From NCBI GenBank assembly GCA_965153355.1, contig OZ231127.1, positions 1,116,001 through 1,180,000 of the forward strand: a DNA stretch of 64,000 nt, given 5' to 3'. This DNA comes from Flaccisagitta enflata. Taxonomy: Eukaryota; Chaetognatha; Sagittoidea; Aphragmophora. The translations under genes were made by a program, and so were the position numbers. Shown here one piece after another: positions 43,307 to 55,155 of the stretch; the first letter of the stretch is position 1, and each line of letters begins with the position of its first letter. The notes under the pieces are model-generated. The model had not been told where the DNA came from and searched no databases. It was given only the letters and a program-made list of their open reading frames with translations.

Positions 43307-43820
43307 AAAACACGTTTTAAAACGCGCATTAAAATGTGTCATGGACTTACCACAATAGATTGCATTGCCATTGCGTTGCATTGTAATGGTTAGGTCTGCG
43401 CCGAACACTTACTAACAGACATATTCGAACAAAAATACAAAATGTCACGGGTGTTTTTTAATGACTGAGAGCATTTAACAGATGCACATCTAAGTGCAAC
43501 ATAAAACGTTTAAATAGACTAATCCATGGACAGGACAGGAATGAAATCAAAATTGTACAAGTTGAAAACATTTTAAATTTTTTTTTTGAAATATGTAATT
43601 CTGTTCTTTTGTCATCATTAGTAATTGATTATGTGATTGTGTGGTAGGGCACCATGTCATTATGTCATTATATAATGAATTGCGTAATTGTTTATTTATG
43701 TAGTTAGATATTATGTTGTTTAGTGTTGTTTAGTGTAGTTAAGTAACATGTTGTTTCATTTTGAGTTTGTTCTCATCCAATCCTGTTTGTTTTGTATTTT
43801 TCGTTTTTGGTAATTGGCAG
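43307..43820. other. Intron before exon 43821
   Basis: AT-rich; GTTTAGTGTTGTTTAGTGTAG and GTCATTATGTCATTATA are short local duplications. Confidence 0.5.
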
Positions 43821-43930
43821 TAGAAATGGCACTGTTATATTTGAATATTGTCAGCGCCCCGTGCGCCAAAAAGAGGAACTACGGTGAATACATACCAGTA
43901 AAGGCGGCTCTCGCCGACCGGAAAAAAATC
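43821..43930 (+). CDS. Main gene exon: hydrophilic loop
   Basis: Acceptor GTAATTGGCAG, donor ATC then GTAAGA. The carried G plus TA makes Val. It reads VEMALLYLNIVSAPC, KKRNYGEYIPVKAALAD, RKKI. It ends in phase 0. An alternative internal donor (CCA then GTAAAG) also gives phase 0. The next sure exon needs one carried base, so at least one further exon must lie between. Confidence 0.75.
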
Positions 43931-43991
43931 GTAAGATTGTTTTTGTTTTTTTTCAGTTTCCTCTCTCTCTTCATTACATTCATGCGCCTCT

Positions 43992-44817
<826 letters not shown>

Positions 44818-44850
44818 TAACTCCCTCTGCTCTCTGCTGAACTCATTTTT

Positions 44851-45035
44851 AGTCGCGGACGAGCGACTCTATAAGAGGCTTTGTCCATCCGTCCGTCCGT
44901 CCGTCTGTCCGTTGGTCCGTTGGTCCGTTGGTCTGTTTGTCCGTCGGTGAGCACAAGTTGAAAAGTGGAAAAACCAGCGTTTCCGCCCCTGCCCACCCGT
45001 CCTCGTCTGGTATTGGCCGTGTATCCGGCCTTGTT
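44851..45035 (-). mobile_element. Family H element with a natural empty site at 1-150
   Basis: Starts AGTCGCGGACGAGCGACT right after ACTCATTTTT and ends GTGTATCCGGCCTTGTT before GTTGTTACAG. In the inverted copy at the window start the same flanks are joined as CTCATTTTTGTTGTTA. The element is therefore about 185 bases and inserted within a T-rich stretch with little or no target duplication (at most TT). Confidence 0.9.
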
Positions 45036-45172
45036 GTTGTTACAGAGCGCCCAAAATTGACATCGATGAAAAATATCAATCTTCGAGAAATATGCGGAAA
45101 ATGTGAAAAAATAAAAAAAGATTAAAAAATTCATAGCGCCTAAAGTATTGGTTCGACAGTGCCCTGCTTTTT
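45036..45172. repeat. Second arm of the inverted duplication
   Basis: Reverse complement of 1-125. Confidence 0.85.
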
Positions 45173-46833
45173 TCCAGAAGGTGTAAAAAAGTGCCCTCTT
45201 TCACCCTGTACCAATTTCAACCCCAGCCACGGGCGAGCATAGTCCTGCCTCAACTTCCTCAAATTGGCGCAAGCGAAAAAGGGAAACATTAATTCCTAGC
45301 CTTGGACTCAAAAAATCGAAAAACGTTTTTCGATTTTTTTCCCAACAATATAGAAAAACTGTTCAAGGGACAAAGAACTTAGGTCTTAACGAATTATCTA
45401 TAGCAACTATTAAAAGAACCAACACGGTATGCTGTTGCCGCACATCACTTGTTCATTCTGTAAGCGCCCCAGGCGCTAAATAGAGATAATATGGAGTCTA
45501 TAGAATATAGCGAGAATTTTCAAGGGACAAAGAACCTAATTCTTTACGAATGACCACTATTGCAAATAGCAGCTATTAGAAGAACCATCACTATACAGTT
45601 GGAAGTAGGACACGGTTAACCCCAATATAATTTGGGAAGGGGAGGTAATGCAGAAAACACTCCCAATGCACTAATGGAGTCTAATGCACTAATGATCGAC
45701 GCACTGGCGGACCGACTGATAGACTTACCGATATACTGGCACAGCTAAATATCAAGTTGCGTGTTCGCTACTAAAAAGCCATGTCTGATATTGTCAGCAC
45801 AATTCATATAAATTCTCTGGTAAAGAAAAACGATACATTAACTCTATTATCAACCTAATGTTTATTAGTTAGAAGTCTTTTTTTTCTGTGAATTTACGGG
45901 GGAAATGAAAATATTTTTTCTCACTGTAATTTACAGTGTAAAGTTGGAAAAACGAGAAAAAAAAGACACAGAAAGGTGGACGGACAGAATAAACAGATAA
46001 AAAATTGCATGGGTTTTACAGAAAAAAAATAGTTGTGTGGTGGGTCCAAGAGTTTTAGCACCCCCTCCATCCTTATAGTAGAAACGTAAATCAAAAACTT
46101 AGATTTTATCAAAACTTGTTGTTTTGATCATCATTAGCCAGAGAATAGTCTCAGCTTTCATTTGATGTATCATATGATAAGGTTTTCGCAAATAAGGGTT
46201 ATACAATTAATATAACTTCATTAAAGTTTCTCAGAACATTTCTGTCGCGTTTTCAAGGGACAGCTTGTATCATTCATTCTGAATGAAACTTTTTTCTGAG
46301 ATCTTCTTTTATTTTCTATATAAATGTCATATGCTGTTTCTTTGCTCATGGCGTCTCAGGGCGTGGTCACAGAACAAAAATGAAAATAGATTTGAAATTT
46401 GCAGACTTTGGGGATTCAGCAGGTAGCTTACCTCACCTTACCTGGACCTGGTTTGGCTTTTATAGCCTTATATTTAGGATATCACTTTCTTAAAGATTTG
46501 TCACTAAATTTTTTTGGGAAAAAAGATCAACCCCATGATGATTACTGCAATAAGTGATACAAAATCGTTCACTGTAACATTATTTTTGCTTACAACTTCT
46601 GTGGGACTCTCTGAAACGCAACAAGGAAATACAAACATTGCTTTTTTGATCGCTTCTTAAAGGAGCTCGGCCAAGTTGACTTCCCTACTTATAGCCAAAA
46701 TCAATGGAGCAATTTGCTCATTGAGGCCAGTGGGTATTGCCTTGGTTAAATACAGTTTCTTTCAGCCAATCTTCTACTTTTTTACTCAAATTAAGAGTCC
46801 GCCTTGTTTTCTTGTTTTGTGGGCAAATTATTC
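45173..46833. other. Intron with a perfect palindrome and worn family H right end
   Basis: At 45309-45338 is a perfect 30-base palindrome centred on AAAAACGTTTTT with GAAAAACGTTTTTC flanks. CAAGGGACAAAGAAC is repeated at 45365 and 45523. A family H right end lies at 45690-45774 (AGTTGCGTGTTCGCTACT, then AAAAA). No gene is seen. Confidence 0.55.
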
Positions 46834-46951
46834 AAACAAGGCCAAGTAGGCCAATAGGTGCGACGTATGGATCGTCGAACAAATGCGTTACCAACCTACA
46901 GACCGACCAACCGATGGACACAGCCAGTTATAGAGGTGCTTTGTCGCACCT
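46834..46951 (+). mobile_element. Family H element, GGTGC hairpin
   Basis: AAACAAGGCCAAGTAGG, CCAATAGGTGCGACG, ACCAACC tetramers, GTTATAG and the hairpin AGGTGCTTTGTCGCACCT at 46934-46951, then AAAAA. The left AGGTGCGAC is the exact reverse complement of the right GTCGCACCT. Confidence 0.85.
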
Positions 46952-47025
46952 AAAAACCCATGAAAATTAGTGAATGTTAAAAAGCTCTGCAAAAATGCGA
47001 TTCAATGCCTTCGAGCAGTTTTGTA

Positions 47026-47199
47026 CAGTGGACCACCGCTAGAACGCACCCGCTAATAAGGCATGCCCGCTTATAAGGCATATAACTTACTGTTCCATGA
47101 GAGATTTTGTTGTTATTTCTTTGCTGGCAATACGGCAGCTTCACTAAAAGGCATAATTTTGCTTAATCCCTTGAAATACGGTCTAGTGAAGCGCAACTG
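47026..47199. mobile_element. 174-bp pogo/Tigger-like MITE
   Basis: TA-flanked ends CAGTGGACCACCGCTAG and GTGAAGCGCAACTG. The short frame at 47063-47272 is not a gene. Confidence 0.65.
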
Positions 47200-47639
47200 T
47201 AGCTCTATTTGTTTAGATTTTACAGCAGTAAAAAGATTCATCTTGATTTTAAAGGTTAAAATCCTCTTTTAAAATTCTAGCACTTGCATTTACATACATC
47301 CTGCATACACCAATCATAGAAGCATAGGAAAGTCGGTGACCGTTGTAAAGAGCATTGGAAGGTCTTTCATCTGCCACCACAGTTCATTTGCTCAAACTGT
47401 TGAGAGATAAACTGCAACCTAGAGTTAGTGTGGGCTGTAGGAGGGGGGGGGGAGTGCGTAAACGTTCAGTCTCTCCACATCTTTGATGATCATTTTTCCT
47501 GTAATGGATGGACGGATTAACGAGTGGACCGACACTTGGGTTGCCGAACAGCACAGTCAAAAAGATCGTGACAAAAAAAGGGAAAAGCAAAAAACACATA
47601 AAACAGAGTTATGAAGGAATTGATAAAAAAATGTATGAA

Positions 47640-48256
47640 TGATTATTGGGAAAAAAAGGACGAATGAATGAATGAATGAGTGAATAAATGAATAAATGAA
47701 GAATGAATGAATGCATGAATGAATGAATGAATGAAAGAATGAATGAATGAATGAATGAATGAATGAATGAATGACTGAATGACTGAATGAATGAATGAAT
47801 GAATGAATGAATGAATAAATGAATGAATGAATGAATGAATGAATGAATGAATAATTGAATGTAAAGATGAATAAATGAAAGAATTAATGAATGAATGAAT
47901 GAATGAATGAATGAATGAATGAATGAATGAATGAATGAATGAATGAATAAATGGATGTATGAATGAATGAAATGATGAATGAATGAATAAAAGAATGAAT
48001 GAATGAATGAATGAATGAATGAATGAATGAATGAATGAATGAATGAATGAATGAATGAACGAATGAATGAGTGAATGAATGAATGAATGAATGAACTGAA
48101 ATGAGTGAATGAAGAAAATGAATGAATGAGTGTATGAATGAATGAATGAATGAAAGAATGAATGAGTGAATGAATGAATGAATGAATCAATCAATCAATC
48201 AATGAATAAAGGAATGAATCAATGAATAAATCAATGAATGAATGAATTAATGAATG
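47640..48256. repeat. (TGAA)n array
   Basis: About 600 bases of TGAA tetramers with many single-base variants. Confidence 0.97.
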
Positions 48257-48435
48257 AATTCTGTGTTATCATCGAAATGGGCCCTGCTTCATACCAGACT
48301 TCTCTGCAGCTTTTTTTAACTGATGATGTTTTAAATTGATGATCGAGGCGTATGTTAATGATGAATTGGTGGGTTGTTGCTAATCGTCATTCTCGTTAAC
48401 TAAGGACTCATTAACGTCACATTCAATTTCACTCT

Positions 48436-49117
48436 CATGTTTGCTCCATTTCATTCCTCCACTTTTACGCTCCGTTTCCAAGCCCTGAACCTTTTCAAAT
48501 TGCGTTCACCCGAACCTGTAGGTTCCCATGAACGTTTGTCTGTCTGTCAGTCTGTCTGCATCACATTTTTTCGCCGTTTTTATGCCCTGAACCTTTATAT
48601 TGCGTTTACACGAACCTGTAGGTTCCCATGAACGTTTGTCTGTCTGTCAGTCTGTCTGCATCACATTTTTTCGCCGTTTTTATGCCCTGAACCTTTATAT
48701 TGCGTTTACACGAACCTGTAGGTTCCCATGAACGTTTGTCTTTCTGTCAGTCTGTCTGCATCACATTTTTTCTCCGTTTCCAAGCCCTGAGCCTTTTTGA
48801 TTGCGTTCACCCGAACCTGTAGGTTCCCATGAACGTTTGTCAGTCTGTCAGTCTGTCTGCATCACTTTTTTTCTCCGTTTCCAAGCCCTAAACCTTTTTA
48901 AATTGTGTTCACACGAACCTGTAGGTTGCCATATCCGTTGGTCTGTCTGTCAGTCTGTCTGCATCACCTTTTTTCTCCGTTTTCACGCTCTAAACCTTTT
49001 TATTGCGTTCGCACAAACCTGTAGGTTGCCATGTCCGTTGGTCTGTCTGTCAATCTGTCTGCAACACTTTTCATGTTTTAAAAAGTTTTAACGTATTGCG
49101 TTATCATATGCCTGTAG
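48436..49117 (+). repeat. Tandem array of about 100-bp units, each with CCTGTAG then GT
   Basis: AG-GT positions at 48520, 48620, 48720, 48821, 48923, 49023 and 49116: spacings 100, 100, 101, 102, 100 and 93. Each unit has TTTTTCTCCGTTTCCAAGCC-like sequence, CTGAACCTTT, TTGCGTTCACCCGAACCTGT and AGGTTCCCATGAACG then TCTG tetramers. The last unit diverges after CCTGTAG into the candidate exon at 49118. Confidence 0.9.
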
Positions 49118-49160
49118 GTACCTTTTTTGATAGTATTTGTGACAATCTTTGTCCTGCCCC
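49118..49160 (+). CDS. Candidate short exon bridging the phase gap
   Basis: After CATATGCCTGTAG a 43-base segment reads VPFLIVFVTIFVLP in phase 0 and carries one base, exactly what is needed between 43930 and 51213. The putative donor (CCCC then GTTTTT) is weak, which is the main objection. The segment is strongly hydrophobic and would add part of a membrane helix. Confidence 0.25.
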
Positions 49161-49555
49161 GTTTTTCTTCTTGCCTTTCCTCCATTCAGATTGCTACGCA
49201 TATGCGCCCAACTTTGCCTTGTCAGCCTATCTGAAAATCATTGCCCTCCCTCCATTTCCCTTTCCCTTCCTCTTGCCCTGTTTTTTGCCTTTCCTCCTTA
49301 CAGAATCCCACATGTATCTCACGCCCAACAAGTCCATGATAGCCTGTGTAATAATCATTGCCCTTCCCCATTGCCCTCCCTCCATTTCCTTTTCCTTTTC
49401 CCTTCCCCTTTTCTTTTCCTTTCCTCCTTTCAGATTGCCACTCGTATCTCGCGCCGAACTTGTCCATGATAGCCTGTGTAATAATTATTTCCCATTGCCC
49501 TTCCTCCTTTTCCCTTTTCCTTTTCCCTTCCCCTATTTTTTCCTCCCCTCCTCCC

Positions 49556-50009
49556 AAGCCTCAAATAAAGCCTCTCAGACCCCAAATCTGGCCTTTCAGA
49601 CCCCCAAATCAGACCTTACTGACCCCAAATCAGGCTTCTCAGACCTCCAATCAGGCCTTCCAGACCCCAAATCAGGCCTCTCAGACCCCAAATCAGGCCC
49701 CCCAGACCCCAGATCAGGCTTTTCAGACCCCAAATCAGACCCCTCAGACCTAAATCAGGCCTTTCAGAACCCAAATCAAGCCTCTCAGACCCCAAACCAA
49801 GCCTCTTACACCCTAAATCAGACCTTTCAGAGCCAAAATCAGGCCTCTCGGCCCTCCAAACCAGCTTCTCAAACGGGAGAAAAGTGTCCTATGTGAAATC
49901 ATAGGTCATCGGCCCCTCCGGAGCTGCTGCCCCTCTCATAATCTCATTCTAACATACACTAACTTAGGGGCATCGGGTACCGCTGACCATGTAACGCTTT
50001 TGCGACTAT
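49556..50009 (-). mobile_element. Family G element, left end missing
   Basis: About 14 CCCCAAATCAGGCCT-type units, then GGAGAAAAGTGTCC, GGTCATCGGCCCCTCCGGAG, GGCATCGGGTACCGCTGACC and AACGCTTTTGCGACTATT. It separates two nearly identical acceptor copies. Confidence 0.85.
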
Positions 50010-50362
50010 TTCCTTTCCTCCTTTCAGATTGCCACTCGTATCTCGCGCCGAACTTGTCCATGATAGCCTGTGTAATAATTATTTCCCATTGCCCTTCCTC
50101 CTTTTCCCTTTTCCTTTTCCCTTCCCCTATTTTTTCTTCCTCTCCTCCTTTCAGATTGCCACGCTTATCTCGCGCCCAACATGTCCAAGATAGCCTGTGT
50201 AATAATCATTGCCCTTCCCCATTGCCCTCCCTCCATTTCCTTTTCCTTTTCCCTTCCCCTTTTCTTTTCCTTTCCTCCTTTCAGATTGCCACTCGTATCT
50301 CGCGCCGAACTTGTCCATGATAGCCTGTGTAATAATCATTTCCTATTGCCCTTCCTCTTTTT

Positions 50363-51031
50363 GGGCAACGGCCCTGAAGGGGCCGATGACCTATGCTTTC
50401 ACACAGGAGAAAATTCTCCTCCTTCTTCTTCTCCTCCTTCTCCTTCTCCGTCCACCCCCTCGACCAGCCTTAAAGCCCAAAATCTAGCCTCGAGGCTCAA
50501 TTATCAGCCTTGAGGCTCAAATTCCAGCTACTAGCCTCAAATTTCAGCCTAACAGCTTAAAATCCAGCCTCAAGGCTCAAATTGAGCCTCATAGCCCAGA
50601 ATCCAGCCTCTCCAGCCTCTCCACTTCTCCTCCCTCTTCTCCTCCTTCTCTGTCCACCCCCTCAACCCTAAAATCTAGACTTTAAGCCAAAAATCCAGCC
50701 TCGAGGCTAAAATTCCAACCTGAAGGCTTATATTCCAGCTTCAAACCTCAGATTCCAGCTTCAAAGCCTCAAATCCAGCTTCAAGGCTCAGAATTGAGCC
50801 TCAAAGCCCAGAAACCAGCCTTGAGGCTAAATATCCAGCCACATGGCCCCAATTTCAGCCTCCAATCTCAAATTGCAGCCTCTAGGCACAAGTCCTAACA
50901 TAAAGCCTCCAAAATAACTAAGCATAGGTCATCGGCCCCTTCGGGGCCGCTGCCCCTCTCACCATCACACATCCACACACACTCACAGGGGCAACCGGTA
51001 CCGCTGACCATCTAACGCTTTTGTGACTATT
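50363..51031 (-). mobile_element. Family G element with natural empty site
   Basis: Starts GGGCAACGGCCCTGAAGGGG after TTCCTCTTTTT and ends AACGCTTTTGTGACTATT before CCCTTTTCCTTTTCCC. Neighbouring array units have TTCCTCCTTTTCCCTTTTCC uninterrupted, giving the empty site. The interior has 20-bp units of CCAGCCTTGAGGCTCAAAT type in two blocks separated by a repeated TCTCCTCC...GTCCACCCCCTC segment. Confidence 0.9.
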
Positions 51032-51212
51032 CCCTTTTCCTTTTCCCTTCCCCTATTTTTTCTTCCTCTCCTCCTTTCAGATTGCCATGCTTATCTCGCG
51101 CCCAACATGTCCAAGATAGCCTGTGTAATAATCATTGCCCTTCCCCATTACCCTCCCTCCATTTCCTTTTCCTCTTCCCTTCCCCTATTTTTTCTTCCTC
51201 TCCTCCTTTCAG

Positions 51213-51360
51213 ATTGCCACGCGTATCTCGCGCCCAACTTGTCCATGATCGCGCTGCTTTCGATGGCGTTGTGCAAAGCGCCCATGATTTATGACATGGT
51301 CGTCGCCTATCGAAGCATTTATGACAAACTTCTTCTACTTTGCATCATCAACGATATTGC
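51213..51360 (+). CDS. Main gene exon: third and start of fourth hydrophobic segments
   Basis: Acceptor TCCTCCTTTCAG, donor TTGC then GTGAGA. It needs one base from the previous exon (completing a His/Asp/Asn/Tyr codon) and carries two. It reads CHAYLAPNLSMIALL, SMALCKAPMIYDMVVAYRSI and YDKLLLLCIIND. It is the eighth and only complete unit of its array. The conserved-looking YDMVVAYRSIYDK lies between two hydrophobic runs. Confidence 0.85.
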
Positions 51361-51390
51361 GTGAGAAAAAATGGGGTCGAGGAAGACAGA

Positions 51391-51395
<5 letters not shown>

Positions 51396-51467
<72 letters not shown>
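51396..51467 (+). repeat. (GA)n 36 bases after a splice donor
   Basis: GA repeat at the start of the intron 51361-53286. The far end of the same intron has (TC)n at about 53126-53200, which is complementary. Confidence 0.97.
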
Positions 51468-51470
<3 letters not shown>

Positions 51471-51740
51471 AGACCATACCATTTCCACGCCACCATAGCA
51501 TGTCACCATCTCATGGCAGTGACGCCATCATAACATGCCACATCAGATTTTGCCAGGCCATGCCACTCCAGTAATGCCACCATAACATGCCACATCAGAT
51601 AAGACCATACCATTACCACGCCAACATAGCATGTCACCATCTCATGGCAGTGACGCCACCATAACATGCAACGTCAGATCAGACCATACCATATCCACGC
51701 CACCATAGCATGTCACCATCTCATGGCATTACCACGCTCA
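51468..51740. repeat. Degenerate tandem repeat with CACCATAGCATGTCACC
   Basis: Three copies of CCACGCCACCATAGCATG, TCACCATCTCATGGCA and GTGACGCCA with ATCAGACCATACCAT between them, spacing about 110 bases. Confidence 0.85.
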
Positions 51741-51865
51741 ACTTTGCACATGGGCCTTTAAATAAAAAGAAAAATCTCCACACGAAGTCGATTTATTTTT
51801 TATTTAGGGAGGAATAAAAACACAACCATTGAATCCTTCGCTATATATGGAAGCAGAGAAAGAGT

Positions 51866-51867
<2 letters not shown>

Positions 51868-51914
<47 letters not shown>
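51868..51914. repeat. (GA)n microsatellite
   Basis: Second GA run in the same intron. Confidence 0.95.
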
Positions 51915-51918
<4 letters not shown>

Positions 51919-51964
51919 TAAAGAAAACCCGAGAGTGCGCTTTTCTCATCAATTTTTTCTCCCG

Positions 51965-52410
51965 TTTTTAAATGGCAGACACGCAACTCTATAAAAGGCT
52001 TCGTCCATCCGTCCGTTGGTCCCTGTCTGTCGGTCCATCTGTTGGCTGCCGTACGTTCGTTCATCCATCCATCCGTTCGTCCGTTCATTCCTCCGTCTGG
52101 CTGTCCGTCCGTCCGTCTGTCCATCTGTCCGTCCGGCCGTCCATCTGTCCGTCCGTCTATCTGTCCGTCCGTCCGTCCGTCCGTCCGTCCGTCCGTCCGT
52201 CCGTCCGTCCGTCCGTCCGTCCGTCCGTCCGTCCGTCCATCCGTCCGTCCCTCTGTCCGTCCGTCGGTGAGCACGAGTCAGAAAGTGAGAAAACGAGTGT
52301 TTTAGAAGCTTTTTGCGTAAGTGTCTGTGTTGGAAGGGGGGTTGGGTGGGGCGTTGGGTGTGGATGAGGGTTGGCTGCCCCTGTCCACCCGTCCACAACG
52401 ATATTGTGAA
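51965..52410 (-). mobile_element. Family H element, GTTGC subfamily, with long GTCC array
   Basis: Worn left hairpin (GGCAGACACGCAACT), CTATAAAAGGC, GTCC/GTCT tetramers at 52012-52262, GGTGAGCACGAGTC and GGTTGGGTGGGGCG. The far end is CTGTCCACCCGTCCACAACG and ATATTGTGAACCCGCG, as at 19330 and 60048. The open Val-Arg-Pro-Ser frames come from the GTCC tetramer. Confidence 0.8.
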
Positions 52411-52710
52411 CCCGCGTCACTTGTTTTTTTTTTCACTCGTCTTTAACATGATATTTTCTCGTCAAGATGCACATATGCTTATATTGACATTCTCATCATA
52501 TCCCCAAAGTGTCTACTAACGAGTAACCATTTGACAAGTGTGACAAGTTTCTTGACAGTAAACATCATAGCTGTAAACACCATTTCCTCTCATATCAGGA
52601 GCAAACAATAGCCTATGGCTAAAATCGCAGAAAAGAGTTATTTCCTTTTATCAATCCAGATCAGAGGCACAGCCTTAGATCTAGCTCTTTTTTGCCCTTT
52701 TTTTTTTTTT

Positions 52711-52889
52711 ACGCGTGCTACGCAACTCTACAGTCTACACCCCGCTTCTACCGTCCGATCATCTGTCATATTTCGTTCTTTTTTTATTTTCGTTTAGCGG
52801 TGATTGGTCTCACAACTCCTGCCCAAAGATCTAGTGACCTCAGATTTAGCCCCTGCCCACATTGGGGTAGCCTTGTATCCAGCCTTGTC
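52711..52889 (-). mobile_element. Family H element, worn
   Basis: ACGCGTGCTACGCAACT, CTACACCCCGC, CTCCTGCCCAAAGATCTAGT and GCCCCTGCCCAC. The far end is GGTAGCCTTGTATCCAGCC and TTGT. Confidence 0.75.
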
Positions 52890-52919
52890 TCGATTATTAC
52901 CGTCCTTTATGCTCCTTTC

Positions 52920-53280
<361 letters not shown>

Positions 53281-53286
53281 TTACAG

Positions 53287-53517
53287 GTACATGTTCTTAT
53301 GGATCTTGCTCTGGCTTGGGTTAACCCTCAAGGGTCGTTGGACATTTAAGATAGACGAGGGTCCGATGGCCGTTCCTGGGCTGACCGCCTCCGCCGCCAC
53401 CGCCGCCTCCGCCGCCTCCGCCACCTCCGCCGCCTCCGCCACCTCCGCCGCCTCCGCCGCCTCCGCCACCGCCTTCTCCTCCTCTTCATCACCCGAATTA
53501 AGAGACTCAAAGCAAAG
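53287..53517 (+). CDS. Main gene exon: hydrophobic segment and Ala/Ser/Thr repeat
   Basis: Acceptor CATTACAG, donor CAAAG then GTTTGT. The first G completes Ala with the carried GC. It reads YMFLWILLWLGLTLKG (end of a membrane helix begun in the previous exon), RWTFKIDEGPMAVPGL, then a GCC/TCC/ACC trimer run coding Ala-Ala-Ser/Thr repeats at 53383-53472, then SSSSSPELRDSKQ. It carries two bases (AG) that make Arg with the next exon. The trimer run is a coding microsatellite and may vary in length between individuals. Confidence 0.85.
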
Positions 53518-53876
53518 GTTTGTGGATTTGTGAAATGTGGATATATGTGTGTATGGGGGAGGGAATGGGCGGGGGGGGGGGGAACGGAGATTGGGGGGAG
53601 GAGGGGTGGAAACTGTTGAAAAGAGAAATAGACAGGCGTTGATACTTATGACCGAAATGGCATCACGAGCCCATTTAGATAATGTGGTAAAAACTCGAAC
53701 AAATACACAAACCACCGGTGAATAGTGAAAGGATAGTCTCAGTTTCCTTTCCTTTCTTTTTTTTTCTTCTCTTATTATCTTTTCCTCCGCCTTTGTTTTT
53801 GCCATTTCTTTCTCTTTCTCCTCTCACTACTTCTCTTTTCCCTCTTTATCCTCTTCTTTTTCTTCTTCCCCTTTTT
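53518..53876. other. Intron start, with poly-G and pyrimidine stretches
   Basis: Poly-G at 53570-53582 (interrupted), pyrimidine-rich 53745-53875. No gene is seen. Confidence 0.6.
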
Positions 53877-54438
53877 GGGCAGCGGCCCCGAAGGGGCCGA
53901 TGACCTATGCTTTCACACATGGAGAAATTTCTCCTTCTCCTTCTCCTCCAGTGTACCCCCCCCCCCCCTTGAGGCCTAAATCCTAGCTTCGAGGCTCAAA
54001 TCCCAGCCTTGAGGCTCAAATCCCAGCCTTGACACTCAAATCCTAGCCTCAAGGCTCAAATCCAAGCCTGGAAGCCAAAATTCCTGCCTCAAGGATCAAA
54101 TCTTAGCCTGGAGGCTCAAATTCCAGCCTCGAGGCTCAAATCCCAGCCTCGAGGCTCAAATCCCAACCTTGAGGCTTAAATCCAAGCCTTGAGGCTCAAA
54201 TCCCTGCCACAACGTTTAAATCCTAGTCTGGAGGCCCAAATCCCAGTCTCAAGGCTCAAATCCCAGCCTCAAGGCCCCAAAACCAGCCTCCAGGCCCTAA
54301 TTCCAGCCTTGAGGCTAAAAAAAACAGCATAGGTCATTGGCCCCTTTCGGGCCGCTGCCCCTCTAACCACCTCACACCCACATACACTCACATAGGGGCA
54401 TAGGGTACCGCTGACCATCTAACGCTTTTGCGACTATT
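53877..54438 (-). mobile_element. Family G element
   Basis: GGGCAGCGGCCCCGAAGGGG, CGATGACCTATGCTTTCACA, about 17 units of CCCAGCCTTGAGGCTCAAAT, GCATAGGTCATTGGCCCC, GGGGCATAGGGTACCGCTGA and AACGCTTTTGCGACTATT. Confidence 0.9.
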
Positions 54439-54972
54439 TCTTTTTCTATCCTATTTTGTTTTCGTTTTTTCTTCTTCTTCTTGTTCTTTTCCTCTTCTTG
54501 TTCTTTTCCTCTTCTTGTTCTTTCTCTTCTTGTTCTTCTTGTTCTTCTTCTTTTTCTTCTTCTTCTTCTTCTTCTTCTTCTTCTTCTTCTTCTTCTTCTT
54601 CTTCTTTTTCTTTTTCTTTTTCTTTTTCTTTTTCTTTTTCTTCTTCTGTTTCTTCTTCTTCTTGTTCTTCTTCTTCTTCTTTTTCTTCCTCTTCTTCCTT
54701 TTCCTTTTCTTCTTCTTTTTCTTCCTCCTCTTCTTCTTCTTCTTCTTCTCTTTTCCCTGTTTTTTTTTCTTGTTCTTCTTTTTCATCTTCTTCTTCTGTT
54801 TCTTCTTTCTCTTGTTCTTCTTCTCCTTCTTCCACTTCTTCATCTTCTTCTTCTTATTGTTTTCTGCTTCTTCTCCTTCCTCTTCCTCGGTTTCTCTTCT
54901 TCTCCTTCTTCTTCGCCAGCTTATGCTTCTGCTTCTTCTTCTTCTTCTTCTTCTTCTTCTTCTTCTTCTTCT

Positions 54973-55007
<35 letters not shown>

Positions 55008-55155
55008 TACTTCTTCTTTCTCTTTCTTTTTCTTCTTCTTCTCTGTCTTCTCCTTCTTCTTCTTCTTCTCTTTCTTCCTCTTCTTCTCTTTCTTCTTCTT
55101 CTTCCTCTTCTTCTTTCTCTCCTTTCCCCTTTTCCTCTTCTTTTTCATCTTTTTC
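54439..55155. repeat. (TTC)n tract with CTTTTC and GTTCTT interruptions
   Basis: About 700 bases. The poly-Phe, poly-Ser, poly-Leu, poly-Lys and poly-Glu frames over it are artefacts. Confidence 0.97.

Larger units (their letters stand above)
49161..51212 (+). repeat. Seven truncated copies of the start of exon 51213, split by two family G insertions
   Basis: Copy starts (after CAG) at 49190, 49304, 49434, 50028, 50155, 50285 and 51081, then the real exon at 51213. Uninterrupted spacings are 114, 130, 127, 130 and 132. Each copy has a pyrimidine tract, CAG, ATTGCCACTCGTATCTCGCG-type exon start and GTCCATGATAGCCTGTG, then pyrimidines again. All lack the rest of the exon and its donor. Confidence 0.9.
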
